From assembly GCA_964401355.1 (NCBI GenBank), contig CAYNYJ010000004.1:1-64000 (forward strand): a stretch of 64,000 nucleotides of DNA. The letters are read 5' to 3'. How positions within the stretch are numbered: position 1 is the stretch's first letter; every line of letters begins with the position of its first letter. Below, in pieces: positions 25,339 through 34,232 of the stretch. The translations under genes were made by a program, and so were the position numbers. The stretch is from SZUA-152 sp964401355. Its GTDB lineage: Bacteria; Pseudomonadota; Gammaproteobacteria; SZUA-152. Under the pieces are notes generated by a model, which saw only the letters and a program-made list of their open reading frames with translations, did no database searches and was not told the origin of the DNA.

Positions 25339-27480
25339 CTAAACCGATACCTGTACATATTTTTCTGCCATTCTTTCTGCCGTTGTTGCCAGATGCGCGA
25401 CCTCCGGCAACGACGCCTGCACATCCAAACCCACATCAATCTCACTACATGCCTTTGCGGCCAGCACTGTCCACAGATCCTGAGCCTTGGCCAACTTTTC
25501 AAAACGGGCATCATCAAAAACTGTGCGCAATTGCTCCGCCTCTTCAATAAACACCAACATGGAATCCGCAAGTTGCGCGGTCGCGTGCGCCTGCTCCATC
25601 ACCTTTCCTGCCAGCACATTCAACTCATCCGCTGGATTCTTTTCGCCCTCCACATGCAGCAGCGCTTTACCCACCAGGCGAATAATGGCTTCAACACAAT
25701 CCAGTGCCTCGTCATATTTTTTCGCCAATTGAAAGACTCGACGATATTCCCGTTCATGCGCCGCCTCTGAAAAATTTGCCGAGACCGCATCATGTTTTGA
25801 TCCCATGCACTCGCCACCGCCCAGTGCCAGCACCCGGAAATCTTCCGTCTCGCCAAAATCCTTTAACAGCAACTCACTGCTTGACCCACTAATGCTAGTT
25901 AGATCTTCTAACAATTCAGCAAAGAAATCTTTGCCCTGGCGCTGTGCCCACACCGTGAATATTTCGTTATCTTTGCGTGAATGCTCAAACGCCTCTTTGA
26001 CCCGCTTCACCGCAGCCGGTGCCAGACGCGCCGGCACCTCGGGACCACGCAGCGCAATCTGCCCACCGTTACGTCCGTCACCTCCAAAGTGCAACCGGTA
26101 ATGGGGAATCAACTTTCCGTTAATGCGCCGACCTTCACCGTGCAAACCAATATCACCCACGGTGGGCTGGGCGCAGCCATTGTGACAACCACTGACTCGA
26201 ATCCGCAGGTCACCCGCCCCGCCACTCAACTCGTTGCAGACCAATCGCGATGCGGTAATGCCCAAGCGGCAAGTCCAGGTGCCGGGGCAGGCCACCACGT
26301 CGTCGCCAGCGGCGGGCGCGGCCAAACCCATCCGACTCACGCTGTTTTTAATGATCTGTAAATCGCTTTGAGGAATATTCATCAGCATCAGGTTTTGATC
26401 CTGAGTGACGCGCATTTCCACCGCTATCGGCTTGTTTGCCTGAGTCTGTTCCAGCGGTTGCTCCACCAGGGTCGCCAGATCACGCATTTGTGCCGCATTC
26501 AAATCCCCCAGGGGCAGGCTCACCGGGTACACATAAAGCCCAGCTTGCCGCTGTTGCAGAACATCGCGTGGCGCACCAGTGGCGGAAATTTTTGCTTTCG
26601 CCGTTTCATCCGCTGTCAGCCAATTTGCCGGAGGCAAAGCATCACTGGCATACACCTGCCGGGTACGTTGCAATTCCATCTGGTATTTTTGAATAAATTC
26701 AGCTTCGCCCAGCCGTTCCAGCAAAAATTTCAAGCGTGCCCGGGCGCGACGTTTACGATCCGAATAACGGTGATGCAGGGCCAGCACCGCTTCGATCACC
26801 GGCAACAATTCCGACTCTTTGATGAATTCTTCCAAAGTGATGGCCGCGCGCGGTTTGTGCCCGAGGCCACCCGCCGCCAACACCTTGTAACCGAATTTTC
26901 CATCGCGCCGAATGGCGATCACCGCCAAATCGTGAAACAGCCCCTGCGCGCAATCGGCCTCGCAACCGGAAAAACTCATTTTGAATTTACGCGGCAGATG
27001 TTGGGTCAGCGGGTGGCGCATGAAACGCTGTGCCACCGCATCTACCACCGGCTGCACGTTGCTGTGCTCGCAAGGGCAGACACCCGCCAGCGGGCAGGCG
27101 GTAATGTTGCGTACGGTATTTCCGCAGGCCTCGCGCGAGGTCAGCCCTTGTGCGCCCAGCTGTTCCAGCACCGCCGGGGTATCGCCCAGCGGGATGCTGT
27201 GTAACTGAATATCCTGTCGCGTGGTGACACTGGCGATATCCAGCTTTGAATAATCGTCCAGCACATCGGCAATGGCACTCAGTTGCTTCGCGGACACCCG
27301 GCCGCCGGGCAATTTGATGCGCACCATGTTGACGCCTTCCTGGCGTTGCCCGTACACGCCCTGTTGCAGGCGAATCGCCTGAAAACGGGTTTCATCGAGC
27401 TCTCCCGCCAACACACCCTTCACCGCCTGACGGTACTGAGTCAGCTCCCCGGTCTCTATCCAACGTTTGTTCTGTTCCAT
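25339..27480 (-). CDS. Siroheme nitrite/sulfite reductase-like protein with C-terminal extension
   Basis: 713 residues from the ATG preceded by GGGGAAG; an upstream in-frame extension lacks homology. Residues about 1-565 are the two-fold repeated siroheme reductase fold. In most assimilatory enzymes only the second half binds the cluster. Here both halves carry complete tetrads: C129-X5-C135 with C173-X3-C177, and C398-X5-C404 with C432-X3-C436. Residues about 570-713 form an extra, mostly helical domain (HEPN-like in appearance). Operon context with cysH and divergent cysB argues for sulfite reduction to sulfide. No CysJ flavoprotein is nearby, so ferredoxin or another donor is likely. Confidence 0.88.
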   Translation of the reverse strand: MEQNKRWIETGELTQYRQAVKGVLAGELDETRFQAIRLQQGVYGQRQEGVNMVRIKLPGGRVSAKQLSAIADVLDDYSKLDIASVTTRQDIQLHSIPLGDTPAVLEQLGAQGLTSREACGNTVRNITACPLAGVCPCEHSNVQPVVDAVAQRFMRHPLTQHLPRKFKMSFSGCEADCAQGLFHDLAVIAIRRDGKFGYKVLAAGGLGHKPRAAITLEEFIKESELLPVIEAVLALHHRYSDRKRRARARLKFLLERLGEAEFIQKYQMELQRTRQVYASDALPPANWLTADETAKAKISATGAPRDVLQQRQAGLYVYPVSLPLGDLNAAQMRDLATLVEQPLEQTQANKPIAVEMRVTQDQNLMLMNIPQSDLQIIKNSVSRMGLAAPAAGDDVVACPGTWTCRLGITASRLVCNELSGGAGDLRIRVSGCHNGCAQPTVGDIGLHGEGRRINGKLIPHYRLHFGGDGRNGGQIALRGPEVPARLAPAAVKRVKEAFEHSRKDNEIFTVWAQRQGKDFFAELLEDLTSISGSSSELLLKDFGETEDFRVLALGGGECMGSKHDAVSANFSEAAHEREYRRVFQLAKKYDEALDCVEAIIRLVGKALLHVEGEKNPADELNVLAGKVMEQAHATAQLADSMLVFIEEAEQLRTVFDDARFEKLAKAQDLWTVLAAKACSEIDVGLDVQASLPEVAHLATTAERMAEKYVQVSV

Positions 27481-27512
27481 CTTTCTTCCCCCTGTAAATC
27501 CCAGTCCTTCGC

Positions 27513-28289
27513 TCACGCCACCAGCCGCAGGCCAATCACCAACAACAAACTGACCAGCACCGCACGCAACCAAGCCTCCGGCACCCGTACACTGAGTCGG
27601 CTACCCACATAAATGCCTGGCAACGAACCGATCAGCAGACTGCCCAGCAGCACCCAATCCACCGTACCCAGTTGCCAGTGACCAAGACCGGCAACGGCGG
27701 TCAACGGCACGGCATGAGCAAGATCCGTGCCCACCACACGCACCGCTTTCATGCGGGGATACAGCCAAAACAACGCGGCCACACCCATTGCACCCGCACC
27801 CACCGAGGTCAACGTGACCAGCACCCCCAGTACCGCGCCCGTCAACACCGTCGCGACATGAATTTTGTTTCCCGTTTCACCCGACAAGCGACTCGCTGTT
27901 GCGCTGCCTTGCGCCAGACGACGTCTGAACAACAAGGCAGCGGCGCTGATTATCAGCGCTATTCCCAGGGTGGTGGTCATCAAATTCTGCGCAAACTCCG
28001 TATGCAAGTTCACCTGCCGTAGCGCCAACAAGGTGAGCAGCGCGGCGGGCAAACTGCCCAACAACATCCGTCGCACGATGGGCCACTCCACCGAACCCAG
28101 GCGGGCATGCGTCCAGACACCATTGGCCTTGGTGATGGCGGCAAACATCAAGTCAGTACCCACTGCCACGGCGGGGGCGATGCCAAAACCGAAGATCAGC
28201 AATGGCGTCATCAGTGCGCCGCCACCCACCCCGGTCAGCCCGACCAGAGCGCCGACAGCAAAACCTGAAATAATAAAAATGATGTCCAT
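27513..28289 (-). CDS. TauE/SafE-family membrane permease (sulfur operon)
   Basis: 258 residues, about seven to eight hydrophobic segments. The N-terminal GFAVGALVGLTGVGGGALMTPLL is the first family repeat, and LGVLVTLTSVGAGAMGVAALF the second. TauE/SafE proteins are proposed carriers for sulfite, sulfonates or related anions. The start is the ATG giving MDIIFIISGF; a longer frame runs into the cysB intergenic region. First gene of the cys operon, 32 bases before the reductase. A sulfate or sulfite transport role is inferred from context only. Confidence 0.87.
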   Translation of the reverse strand: MDIIFIISGFAVGALVGLTGVGGGALMTPLLIFGFGIAPAVAVGTDLMFAAITKANGVWTHARLGSVEWPIVRRMLLGSLPAALLTLLALRQVNLHTEFAQNLMTTTLGIALIISAAALLFRRRLAQGSATASRLSGETGNKIHVATVLTGAVLGVLVTLTSVGAGAMGVAALFWLYPRMKAVRVVGTDLAHAVPLTAVAGLGHWQLGTVDWVLLGSLLIGSLPGIYVGSRLSVRVPEAWLRAVLVSLLLVIGLRLVA

Positions 28290-28357
28290 GCGCGTGTATT
28301 TCCTGTGTGTGCGCAGACAGTAGCAAGCCACAAATAGATTGAAAAAGAATAAAAACC

Positions 28358-28369
28358 TCTTTATAAAGA
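28358..28369. promoter_or_regulatory. Palindrome in the tauE-cysI-cysH / cysB divergent region
   Basis: TCTTTATAAAGA is a perfect 12-bp palindrome in an AT-rich patch (28330-28400) of the 231-base spacer between the divergent cys operon and cysB. The location suits a LysR-type binding site or a promoter -10 region. Assignment to CysB is inferred from position only. Confidence 0.3.
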
Positions 28370-28520
28370 CCATTAAGTTCTTATTGAGCGCGCAAACGTG
28401 GCGCATACAGCAACCCATTCACCCCACGAAAAGAATCGAACCCATGCCACACACTGACGTCCATTGCAGACAAACCCACCCTGCTTTCACCGCCAAAACC
28501 ACGACCACCGAGGGCAATAC

Positions 28521-29447
28521 ATGAAACTGCACCAACTACGTTGCATTTGCGCCGTCGCGGATCAGCAACTCAATGTCACCGCCGCAGCCGCCGCCATGTA
28601 CACCTCCCAGCCGGGCGTCAGCAAACAAATCCGCCTGCTGGAAGCCGAGCTGGGTGTCCCCATTTTTGCCCGCGAGGGCAAACGGCTCACCGCTATTACC
28701 GAGCCCGGCGCCGAGATCATCCGCGCGGCACGACGTATGCTGCGCGAGACGGAGAACATCGGTCGCATCGGCGCCGACTACAATGACCAGGCGCACGGCA
28801 CCCTGACCCTGGCCACCACACACACCCAGGCGCGTTATGTGTTGCCGCCGGTGATCCAGCAATTTCGCCAGCGTTTTCCCGAAGTCTATCTGCAACTGCG
28901 TCAGGGCAATCCCACCCAGATTTGCGACATGACCCAGCGCGGCGAAGCCGACATTGTCATCGCCACCGAGGCCGTGTCTGGCGCCGACGGGCTCATCGCC
29001 CTGCCGTGCTACCGTTGGCATCACTGCGTGGTGGTACCGCCAGACCACCCCCTGCTGGAAAAGACCGCGCCACTGACCTTGCAGGATTTGGCCGAGCACC
29101 CCATCGTTACCTACGATTTCGCCTTCGCCGGGCGCAGCCAGCTCAACGACGCCTTTCAGTCCGCCAAACTGCAACCCAAAATTGTCCTCACCGCGCTGGA
29201 TGCCGACGTCATCAAGACTTACGTGGGGCTCGGCCTGGGCATCGGTCTGCTGGCCGATGTGGCCTTCGAGGCACAGCGCGACCGCGACCTGCGCCGCATC
29301 GACATCAGCCACCTGTTCCCGGCCAGCACCACTTGGGTAGGCATCCGCCGCGGCAGCTACCTGCGCCAGTTTATTTTCGATTTTGTGGAGCTGTTTGCCC
29401 CGCACCTGAGCCGGGCAAAATTGCGCGCCGCGCTCAATGTTGAATAG
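28521..29447 (+). CDS. cysB: LysR-family regulator CysB
   Basis: 308 residues from ATG 28521 (MKLHQLRCICAVADQQLNVT), which matches the family start; the frame is open upstream but without homology. The N-terminal winged helix-turn-helix has AAAAMYTSQPGVSKQIRLLE, and the inducer-binding domain has TTHTQARYVLPPVI, as in CysB/Cbl. CysB activates sulfur-assimilation genes when N-acetylserine accumulates. It diverges from tauE-cysI-cysH, its likely target operon. Confidence 0.93.
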   Translation: MKLHQLRCICAVADQQLNVTAAAAAMYTSQPGVSKQIRLLEAELGVPIFAREGKRLTAITEPGAEIIRAARRMLRETENIGRIGADYNDQAHGTLTLATTHTQARYVLPPVIQQFRQRFPEVYLQLRQGNPTQICDMTQRGEADIVIATEAVSGADGLIALPCYRWHHCVVVPPDHPLLEKTAPLTLQDLAEHPIVTYDFAFAGRSQLNDAFQSAKLQPKIVLTALDADVIKTYVGLGLGIGLLADVAFEAQRDRDLRRIDISHLFPASTTWVGIRRGSYLRQFIFDFVELFAPHLSRAKLRAALNVE

Positions 29448-29608
29448 CGGAAAAAATGAGAACCAGGGGAACCAGCGGGGAATAAAACCACGGCCATTTT
29501 TTAACAGAACCAGAGTAGGGTAATTGCCAAACGAACCTGATATTCTTCAAGTTTTCTGGCCTCAGGATCAGACTCCATCGTTACTCACAACCACTGGCGA
29601 ACCACATC

Positions 29609-31003
29609 ATGAATCCAACCCCCCCCCAGCTCGACCCCAGCATTTTCAAAGCCTACGACATCCGCGGCATTGTCGATGACACCCTCACCGAAGACGCGGT
29701 GTACTGGATCGGGCGGGCGCTGGGAGCAGAGGCCGAGGCACGCGGCGAGCAACATATTTACGTGGCGCGTGATGGCCGCCTCTCCGGGCCGAAGCTCATC
29801 GCCGCACTCAGCAAAGGCCTGCTTGAAGCGGGGCGCGATGTCACCGACCTCGGCATGGTACCCACCCCGGTGCTGTACTACGCCGCCTACGAAATTGGCA
29901 GCGGCTCCGGCATCATGATCACTGGCAGCCATAATCCACCGCAGTACAACGGCCTGAAAATGGTGTTGGCTGGCACCACCCTGTCCGGGCCTGACATTCA
30001 ATTACTGTGTAAACGCATCGAAACTGGCGACCTTGCCACCCGCCCCGAGGCTGGCAAACAGGATTCAACCGATGTGGTGACACAGTATATTGCCCGCATC
30101 ATGGGCGACGTAAAACTGGCCAAACCGATGAAAGTCATCATCGACTGTGGCAATGGCGTTGCCGGCGTGGTCGCCCCGCAACTGCTGCGTGAACTGGGTT
30201 GCGAGGTCGTTGAATTATTTTGCGACGTAGACGGTACCTTCCCCAATCATCACCCCGACCCCAGCAAGCCGGAGAACCTGGTCGATCTGATAAAAGCACT
30301 CGCGGATCAAAACGCCGACATCGGTCTTGCCTTCGACGGCGATGGCGACCGCCTCGGCGTAGTCACCCCCAGCGGCAACGTAATCTGGGCCGACCGCCAA
30401 ATGATGCTGTACGCGCAGGATGTGTTGTCCCGCAACCCCGGCGCAGAAATCATTTACGACGTCAAATGCACCACCAATCTGCATAAAATTATTGAGGCGG
30501 CTGGCGGCAAAGCCACCATGTGGAAAACCGGTCACAGCTTCATCAAGGCCAAACTCAAAGAAAGCGGCGCACAACTGGGCGGCGAAATGAGCGGCCACAT
30601 CTTTTTCAAAGAACGCTGGTACGGTTTTGACGACGCCACTTACACCGCAGCGCGCCTGTTGGAAATCCTCGCTAAAGACGGCCGCTCGGCCGACGACATT
30701 TTTAACGCGCTGCCTGACAACATCAACACACCGGAATTGAATCTAATGACGGCTGAAGGGGAAAACCACCCACTCGTCAATAAGCTGGTTGCCGCTGCTG
30801 ATTTCCCCGGTGCGAAAATCACCACCATCGATGGACTGCGGGTGGATTTCGAAGATGGCTTTGGATTGGTGCGGGCGTCTAATACAACGCCTTGTTTAGT
30901 ATTTCGGTTTGAGGCGACGACGGAAGAAGCGTTGGCGCGGATTCAGAATGGGTTTCGTCAGCTTGTAGCGGCGCAGATTCCTGATGCTGATCTGCCTTTT
31001 TAA
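29609..31003 (+). CDS. algC: Phosphomannomutase/phosphoglucomutase
   Basis: 464 residues, the length of Pseudomonas AlgC. It interconverts hexose 1- and 6-phosphates for LPS, alginate-type and nucleotide-sugar synthesis. Visible are the N-terminal FKAYDIRGIVDD, the phosphoserine loop TGSHNPPQYNG (Ser107), the Mg-binding DGDGDRLG (243-250), sugar-binding GEMSGHIFF (about 325-333), and the phosphate-binding RASNTTPCLVFRFE. It starts at the ATG after a 160-base spacer. In Pseudomonas argB follows directly; here an AT-rich accessory module intervenes. Confidence 0.95.
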   Translation: MNPTPPQLDPSIFKAYDIRGIVDDTLTEDAVYWIGRALGAEAEARGEQHIYVARDGRLSGPKLIAALSKGLLEAGRDVTDLGMVPTPVLYYAAYEIGSGSGIMITGSHNPPQYNGLKMVLAGTTLSGPDIQLLCKRIETGDLATRPEAGKQDSTDVVTQYIARIMGDVKLAKPMKVIIDCGNGVAGVVAPQLLRELGCEVVELFCDVDGTFPNHHPDPSKPENLVDLIKALADQNADIGLAFDGDGDRLGVVTPSGNVIWADRQMMLYAQDVLSRNPGAEIIYDVKCTTNLHKIIEAAGGKATMWKTGHSFIKAKLKESGAQLGGEMSGHIFFKERWYGFDDATYTAARLLEILAKDGRSADDIFNALPDNINTPELNLMTAEGENHPLVNKLVAAADFPGAKITTIDGLRVDFEDGFGLVRASNTTPCLVFRFEATTEEALARIQNGFRQLVAAQIPDADLPF

Positions 31004-31144
31004 AACATCATTTGAAGTCGCAGAGCGGGCACGTTATTTGTACCCAGTTGTTAAAATTTCTGCGGATGATTTACTGTTAGTATTTTGGCGGCAATATATA
31101 TTGTTAATAATAATGCTCATTTTCAGCCATGAATGGAATCCATA

Positions 31145-31622
31145 ATGAATTTTGACTGCTTAACAAACCATGACATTGAGCACCTGGTGCGCTTGCCAAA
31201 GCAAGTCAAAAATCCCAATATTCGCTGGTCTGAAAAACCAGGCCACCGGCAAAAAAACTATAAAGTGACTAGCGGAGACTATTTGTTTGAGTTATATCTT
31301 CTTGTTTGAGTTATATCTTCGCCAGAATCAGATGGACATAGATAACTTTTCCTGCGGCCTATCTGTCATAAAACCAAACGGGCAACGCTTAACACTACTT
31401 CGTTACAATGGTAGCAACCATAGTCATGGGGATATTACCTTTGCTTGTCATATTCACAAAGCGACTGAAAAAGCGATTAATGAGGGTAAAAGTCCGGAAA
31501 GTCATGCCAAAGAAACAGATTTATACCATACTCTAGTCGGCGCGTTATCTCACTTGGTAGAAGATGCCAACATTGGCGGTTTGCCTAAGCTAAAAACTGA
31601 TGAGCCTGATTTATTTAAATAG
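31145..31622 (+). pseudogene. DUF6978-like gene broken by a 19-bp tandem duplication
   Basis: From ATG 31145 the frame gives MNFDCLTNHDIEHLVRLPKQ and continues to ...GDYLFELYLLV, then stops at 31309. The stop arises because TTGTTTGAGTTATATCTTC (31283-31301) is exactly repeated at 31302-31320. Removing one copy joins the frames into a single ~151-residue protein continuing LYLRQNQMDIDNFSCGLSV to PDLFK at 31622. The reconstructed protein resembles what I remember of the DUF6978 family (LP+xVK.P..RW N-terminus, FSCGL, LRYNGSNH.H, CHIHKATE, DLF end). The downstream part has a possible TTG start at 31287. It directly precedes the DUF1828 gene and is AT-rich. Confidence 0.75.
31283..31320 (+). repeat. 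Exact 2 x 19-bp tandem duplication
   Basis: Two back-to-back identical copies of TTGTTTGAGTTATATCTTC. Because 19 is not a multiple of three, the second copy shifts the reading frame of the host gene. The lack of any divergence between copies suggests a very recent slip, a phase-variable state, or an assembly error. Confidence 0.97.
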
Positions 31623-31631
31623 GAGGTGGCA

Positions 31632-32414
31632 ATGCTTGACCTGCTAAATCAAGAACAACTTTGTGAGCAATTTTGTGCCAAGGTACAACTTCACCGTCGC
31701 AACAATGGCATGCTGATGTTGCAAACCCCATTTTCATATCTTGATGGGGATCAGTATGCATTATATCTTTCAGAAATTAGCACTGGCGGTATACGTGTTT
31801 CCGATGGTGGTCACACGCTAATGCATTTAAGTTATGAAAATGATGTCGATAAGTTTTTTTCAAGCACCAGAAATATACTTCTTCATCAAATCATTGCGGA
31901 ACAAAACGTTAATTTCTCTGATGAAAATGGCCAGTTTTCTATTGATACCAGCGCTGATCATTTAGCAGAAGCAGCTTTCAAACTAGGCCAAGCTTTGACG
32001 CGCATTCATGATTTAACTTTCTTAAATCGTTCGCGTGTAGCGTCCACATTTTATGATGACCTAAAAGAGCAGTTAGCCACAATAGTTCCAGAAGAAAAAA
32101 TTCAACATGACTATATTGTAAATGGACTACCTAACGCAGAGCAATATCCAGTTGACTTTTGTGTTGAGGGAAAATCAGGAACTCCTATTTTTTTATTTGG
32201 AATACTAAACAGAGATAAAGCAAGGCTAGCAACAATTTTTCTCCAATATTACCATCAACAGCATATCGATTTTGACTCACTGCTAGTTTTTGAAGATCAG
32301 GAAGAAATCCCGCGCTCAGACCTTTCAAGACTTTCCAATGTCGGTGGTGAAATGATTTCTTCATTAAACGCTGAAGATGACTTCCGAAGGAAAATTGAAA
32401 AGAAAGCCGCGTAG
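31632..32414 (+). CDS. DUF1828/DUF1829-like accessory protein
   Basis: 260 residues from ATG 31632, five bases after a perfect AGGAGG that overlaps the stop of the preceding gene. N-terminal region about 1-100 (LQTPFSYLDGDQYALYLSEI, GGIRVSDGGHTLMHL, FSIDTSADHLAEAAFKLGQAL) matches my memory of DUF1828. The C-terminal ~130 residues would be DUF1829. These proteins occur in mobile or plastic regions with short partner genes, and their activity is not established. AT-rich compared with algC and argB. The overlap shows co-expression with the broken upstream gene. Confidence 0.75.
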   Translation: MLDLLNQEQLCEQFCAKVQLHRRNNGMLMLQTPFSYLDGDQYALYLSEISTGGIRVSDGGHTLMHLSYENDVDKFFSSTRNILLHQIIAEQNVNFSDENGQFSIDTSADHLAEAAFKLGQALTRIHDLTFLNRSRVASTFYDDLKEQLATIVPEEKIQHDYIVNGLPNAEQYPVDFCVEGKSGTPIFLFGILNRDKARLATIFLQYYHQQHIDFDSLLVFEDQEEIPRSDLSRLSNVGGEMISSLNAEDDFRRKIEKKAA

Positions 32415-32582
32415 CTAACATGCAGCCAGAAAATACGTGCCCACCCTGCACCCCACCAAACATTGAGGATCAAAAAGTCAGACTCGTTGACCTTGGAATA
32501 TATGCCTGCCAGCTTCCATCTAAACTAAACCTCCGCAGTAAAGGAAGAAACAACAATGCTGAAAAACCGCGTACAAATTTTC

Positions 32583-32598
32583 GGTGGGCATGCCCACC
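32583..32598. repeat. 16-bp perfect palindrome before argB
   Basis: GGTGGGCATGCCCACC followed by CTAC. Words of this form (GGTGGGCA..TGCCCACCCTAC) recur as dispersed repeats in many proteobacterial genomes as I recall. The surrounding stretch 32415-32667 has no convincing gene: an 83-codon frame there looks like chance. Confidence 0.5.
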
Positions 32599-32667
32599 CT
32601 ACTCGGCATCTTGGAAAATCTACACGAGGTTAGTGATCCCAAACCTCAGACCCGTTACAATACCCCC

Positions 32668-33570
32668 ATGACCCTCGATGCCAAATCCGCAATGAACGTC
32701 GCCCACGTGCTGACCGAGGCGCTGCCTTATATTCAGCGCTTCGCCGGCAAGACCATCGTCATTAAATACGGTGGCAATGCCATGGTGGACGATGAGCTGA
32801 AGAACAGCTTCGCACGCGATATCGTGCTGATGAAAACCGTGGGCATTAATCCCGTGGTGGTGCACGGTGGCGGGCCACAAATCGGCAAGCTGCTGGAGCG
32901 CATTGGCAAGGAGACCGAATTCGTCAACGGCATGCGCGTCACCGACAGCGAAACCATGGACGTGGTAGAAATGGTGCTGGGCGGTCTGGTGAATAAAGAA
33001 ATCGTTAGTCTTATCAATCGCAAAGGTGGCAATGCCGTGGGCCTCACCGGCAAGGACGGTGACATGATCCGCGCCCACAAACTCACCTTCGAAAAAACCG
33101 CGCCAGAAATGAATGCCTCGGAAATCGTCGACATCGGCCACGTGGGCGAAGTCACCAGCATTGACCCTGCCGTGGTGGACATGTTGGTGGGCGGTAATTT
33201 TATCCCGGTGATCGCGCCCATTGGCGTCGGCCAGGATGGTCAGTCGTACAATATCAATGCCGACCTGGTGGCCGGTAAACTAGCGGAAACGTTGAGCGCC
33301 GAAAAACTGATTTTACTCACCAACACCGCGGGCTTGCTCGACAAAGACGGCGAACTGCTCACTGGGCTAGGTACAGATCGGGTCAATGAGCTAATTGCTG
33401 ATGGCACCATTCACGGTGGCATGTTGCCAAAGATTCGTTGCGCATTGGAAGCGGTGCAAGCCGGTGTGAGCACCGCGCACATTATCGATGGCCGGGTTCA
33501 ACACGCGGTGATGCTGGAAATCTTCACGGATGATGGCGTTGGTACCTTGATACGTTCACGCAATACCTGA
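32668..33570 (+). CDS. argB: Acetylglutamate kinase
   Basis: 300 residues from ATG 32668 (MTLDAKSAMNVAHVLTEALP), the Pseudomonas-like start; a longer frame runs through a palindromic repeat and is rejected. It phosphorylates N-acetylglutamate, the second step of arginine synthesis. Motifs: VIKYGGNAM, VVVHGGGPQIG, NINADLVAGKLAE, LLTNTAGLLDKDG and GGMLPKIRCAL. The N-terminal helix typical of hexameric, arginine-inhibited enzymes is present, so feedback inhibition by arginine is likely (inference). Confidence 0.97.
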   Translation: MTLDAKSAMNVAHVLTEALPYIQRFAGKTIVIKYGGNAMVDDELKNSFARDIVLMKTVGINPVVVHGGGPQIGKLLERIGKETEFVNGMRVTDSETMDVVEMVLGGLVNKEIVSLINRKGGNAVGLTGKDGDMIRAHKLTFEKTAPEMNASEIVDIGHVGEVTSIDPAVVDMLVGGNFIPVIAPIGVGQDGQSYNINADLVAGKLAETLSAEKLILLTNTAGLLDKDGELLTGLGTDRVNELIADGTIHGGMLPKIRCALEAVQAGVSTAHIIDGRVQHAVMLEIFTDDGVGTLIRSRNT

Positions 33571-33611
33571 TCACCTCCCACCCATCCGCATTCCCACTGG
33601 AGACGTCAATC

Positions 33612-34220
33612 GTGTCTGATAAACCCAAGCGCGCCCAACAAATCCTCGAAGCCCTCGCGCTTCAACTGGAAACCCATCCCGGTAAACGCATTACCACCGC
33701 CGCGCTGGCAAAAGAGGTCGGCGTTTCCGAAGCCGCGTTGTATCGCCACTTTCCCAGCAAGGCACGCATGTTTGAGGCGCTGATCGAATTTATCGAGGAC
33801 ACGGTGTTTGGACTAGTGACGCAAATTCTCGAACAACACCACAGCGCCGCCGCACGTTGCGAGCACATCCTCAACATGCTACTGGGCTTTTCGGCACGCA
33901 ATCCAGGACTGACACGTATTCTGGTCGGTGACGCATTGACCGGTGAACATGATCGACTACGGGTGCGCATTTCTCAATTTTACGATCGTCTCGAAACTCA
34001 GCTCAAACAAATCTTGCGCGAAGCCGAAAGTAAAAATGAGTTACCCGTGGGTCACCCTTCCACTGCCATCGCCAACCTGCTATTGGCCACGGCCGAGGGA
34101 CGCATGAATCAATTTGTGCGCAGCGGTTTTCAATGGTCACCGCTGGAACGCTGGGAACAACAATGGACGCTGCTTGCAAGCGCGCTTTTCCCCACGCCCA
34201 GTAGTTTGGCAAAAAAATAA
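33612..34220 (+). CDS. slmA: Nucleoid occlusion factor SlmA (TetR family)
   Basis: 202 residues starting at GTG 33612. The N-terminal DNA-binding domain reads RITTAALAKEVGVSEAALYRHFPSKARMFEALIEF, and the C-terminal ligand-like domain has GLTRILVGDALTGEHDRLR, both closely SlmA-like. SlmA binds chromosomal sites and blocks FtsZ rings over the nucleoid. It lies 41 bases after argB, within the dut-algC-argB...pyrE neighbourhood where slmA is found in many gammaproteobacteria. Confidence 0.93.
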   Translation: MSDKPKRAQQILEALALQLETHPGKRITTAALAKEVGVSEAALYRHFPSKARMFEALIEFIEDTVFGLVTQILEQHHSAAARCEHILNMLLGFSARNPGLTRILVGDALTGEHDRLRVRISQFYDRLETQLKQILREAESKNELPVGHPSTAIANLLLATAEGRMNQFVRSGFQWSPLERWEQQWTLLASALFPTPSSLAKK

Positions 34221-34232
34221 TTCCCACTCAAG

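Noticed and set aside
26368..27204. 278-codon open frame opposite the sulfite-reductase-like gene
   Set aside because: Antisense to a protein with clear conserved motifs; no independent support.
32420..32671. 83-codon frame between the DUF1828 gene and argB
   Set aside because: It runs through a palindromic repeat, has no ribosome binding site and ends inside argB in another frame.
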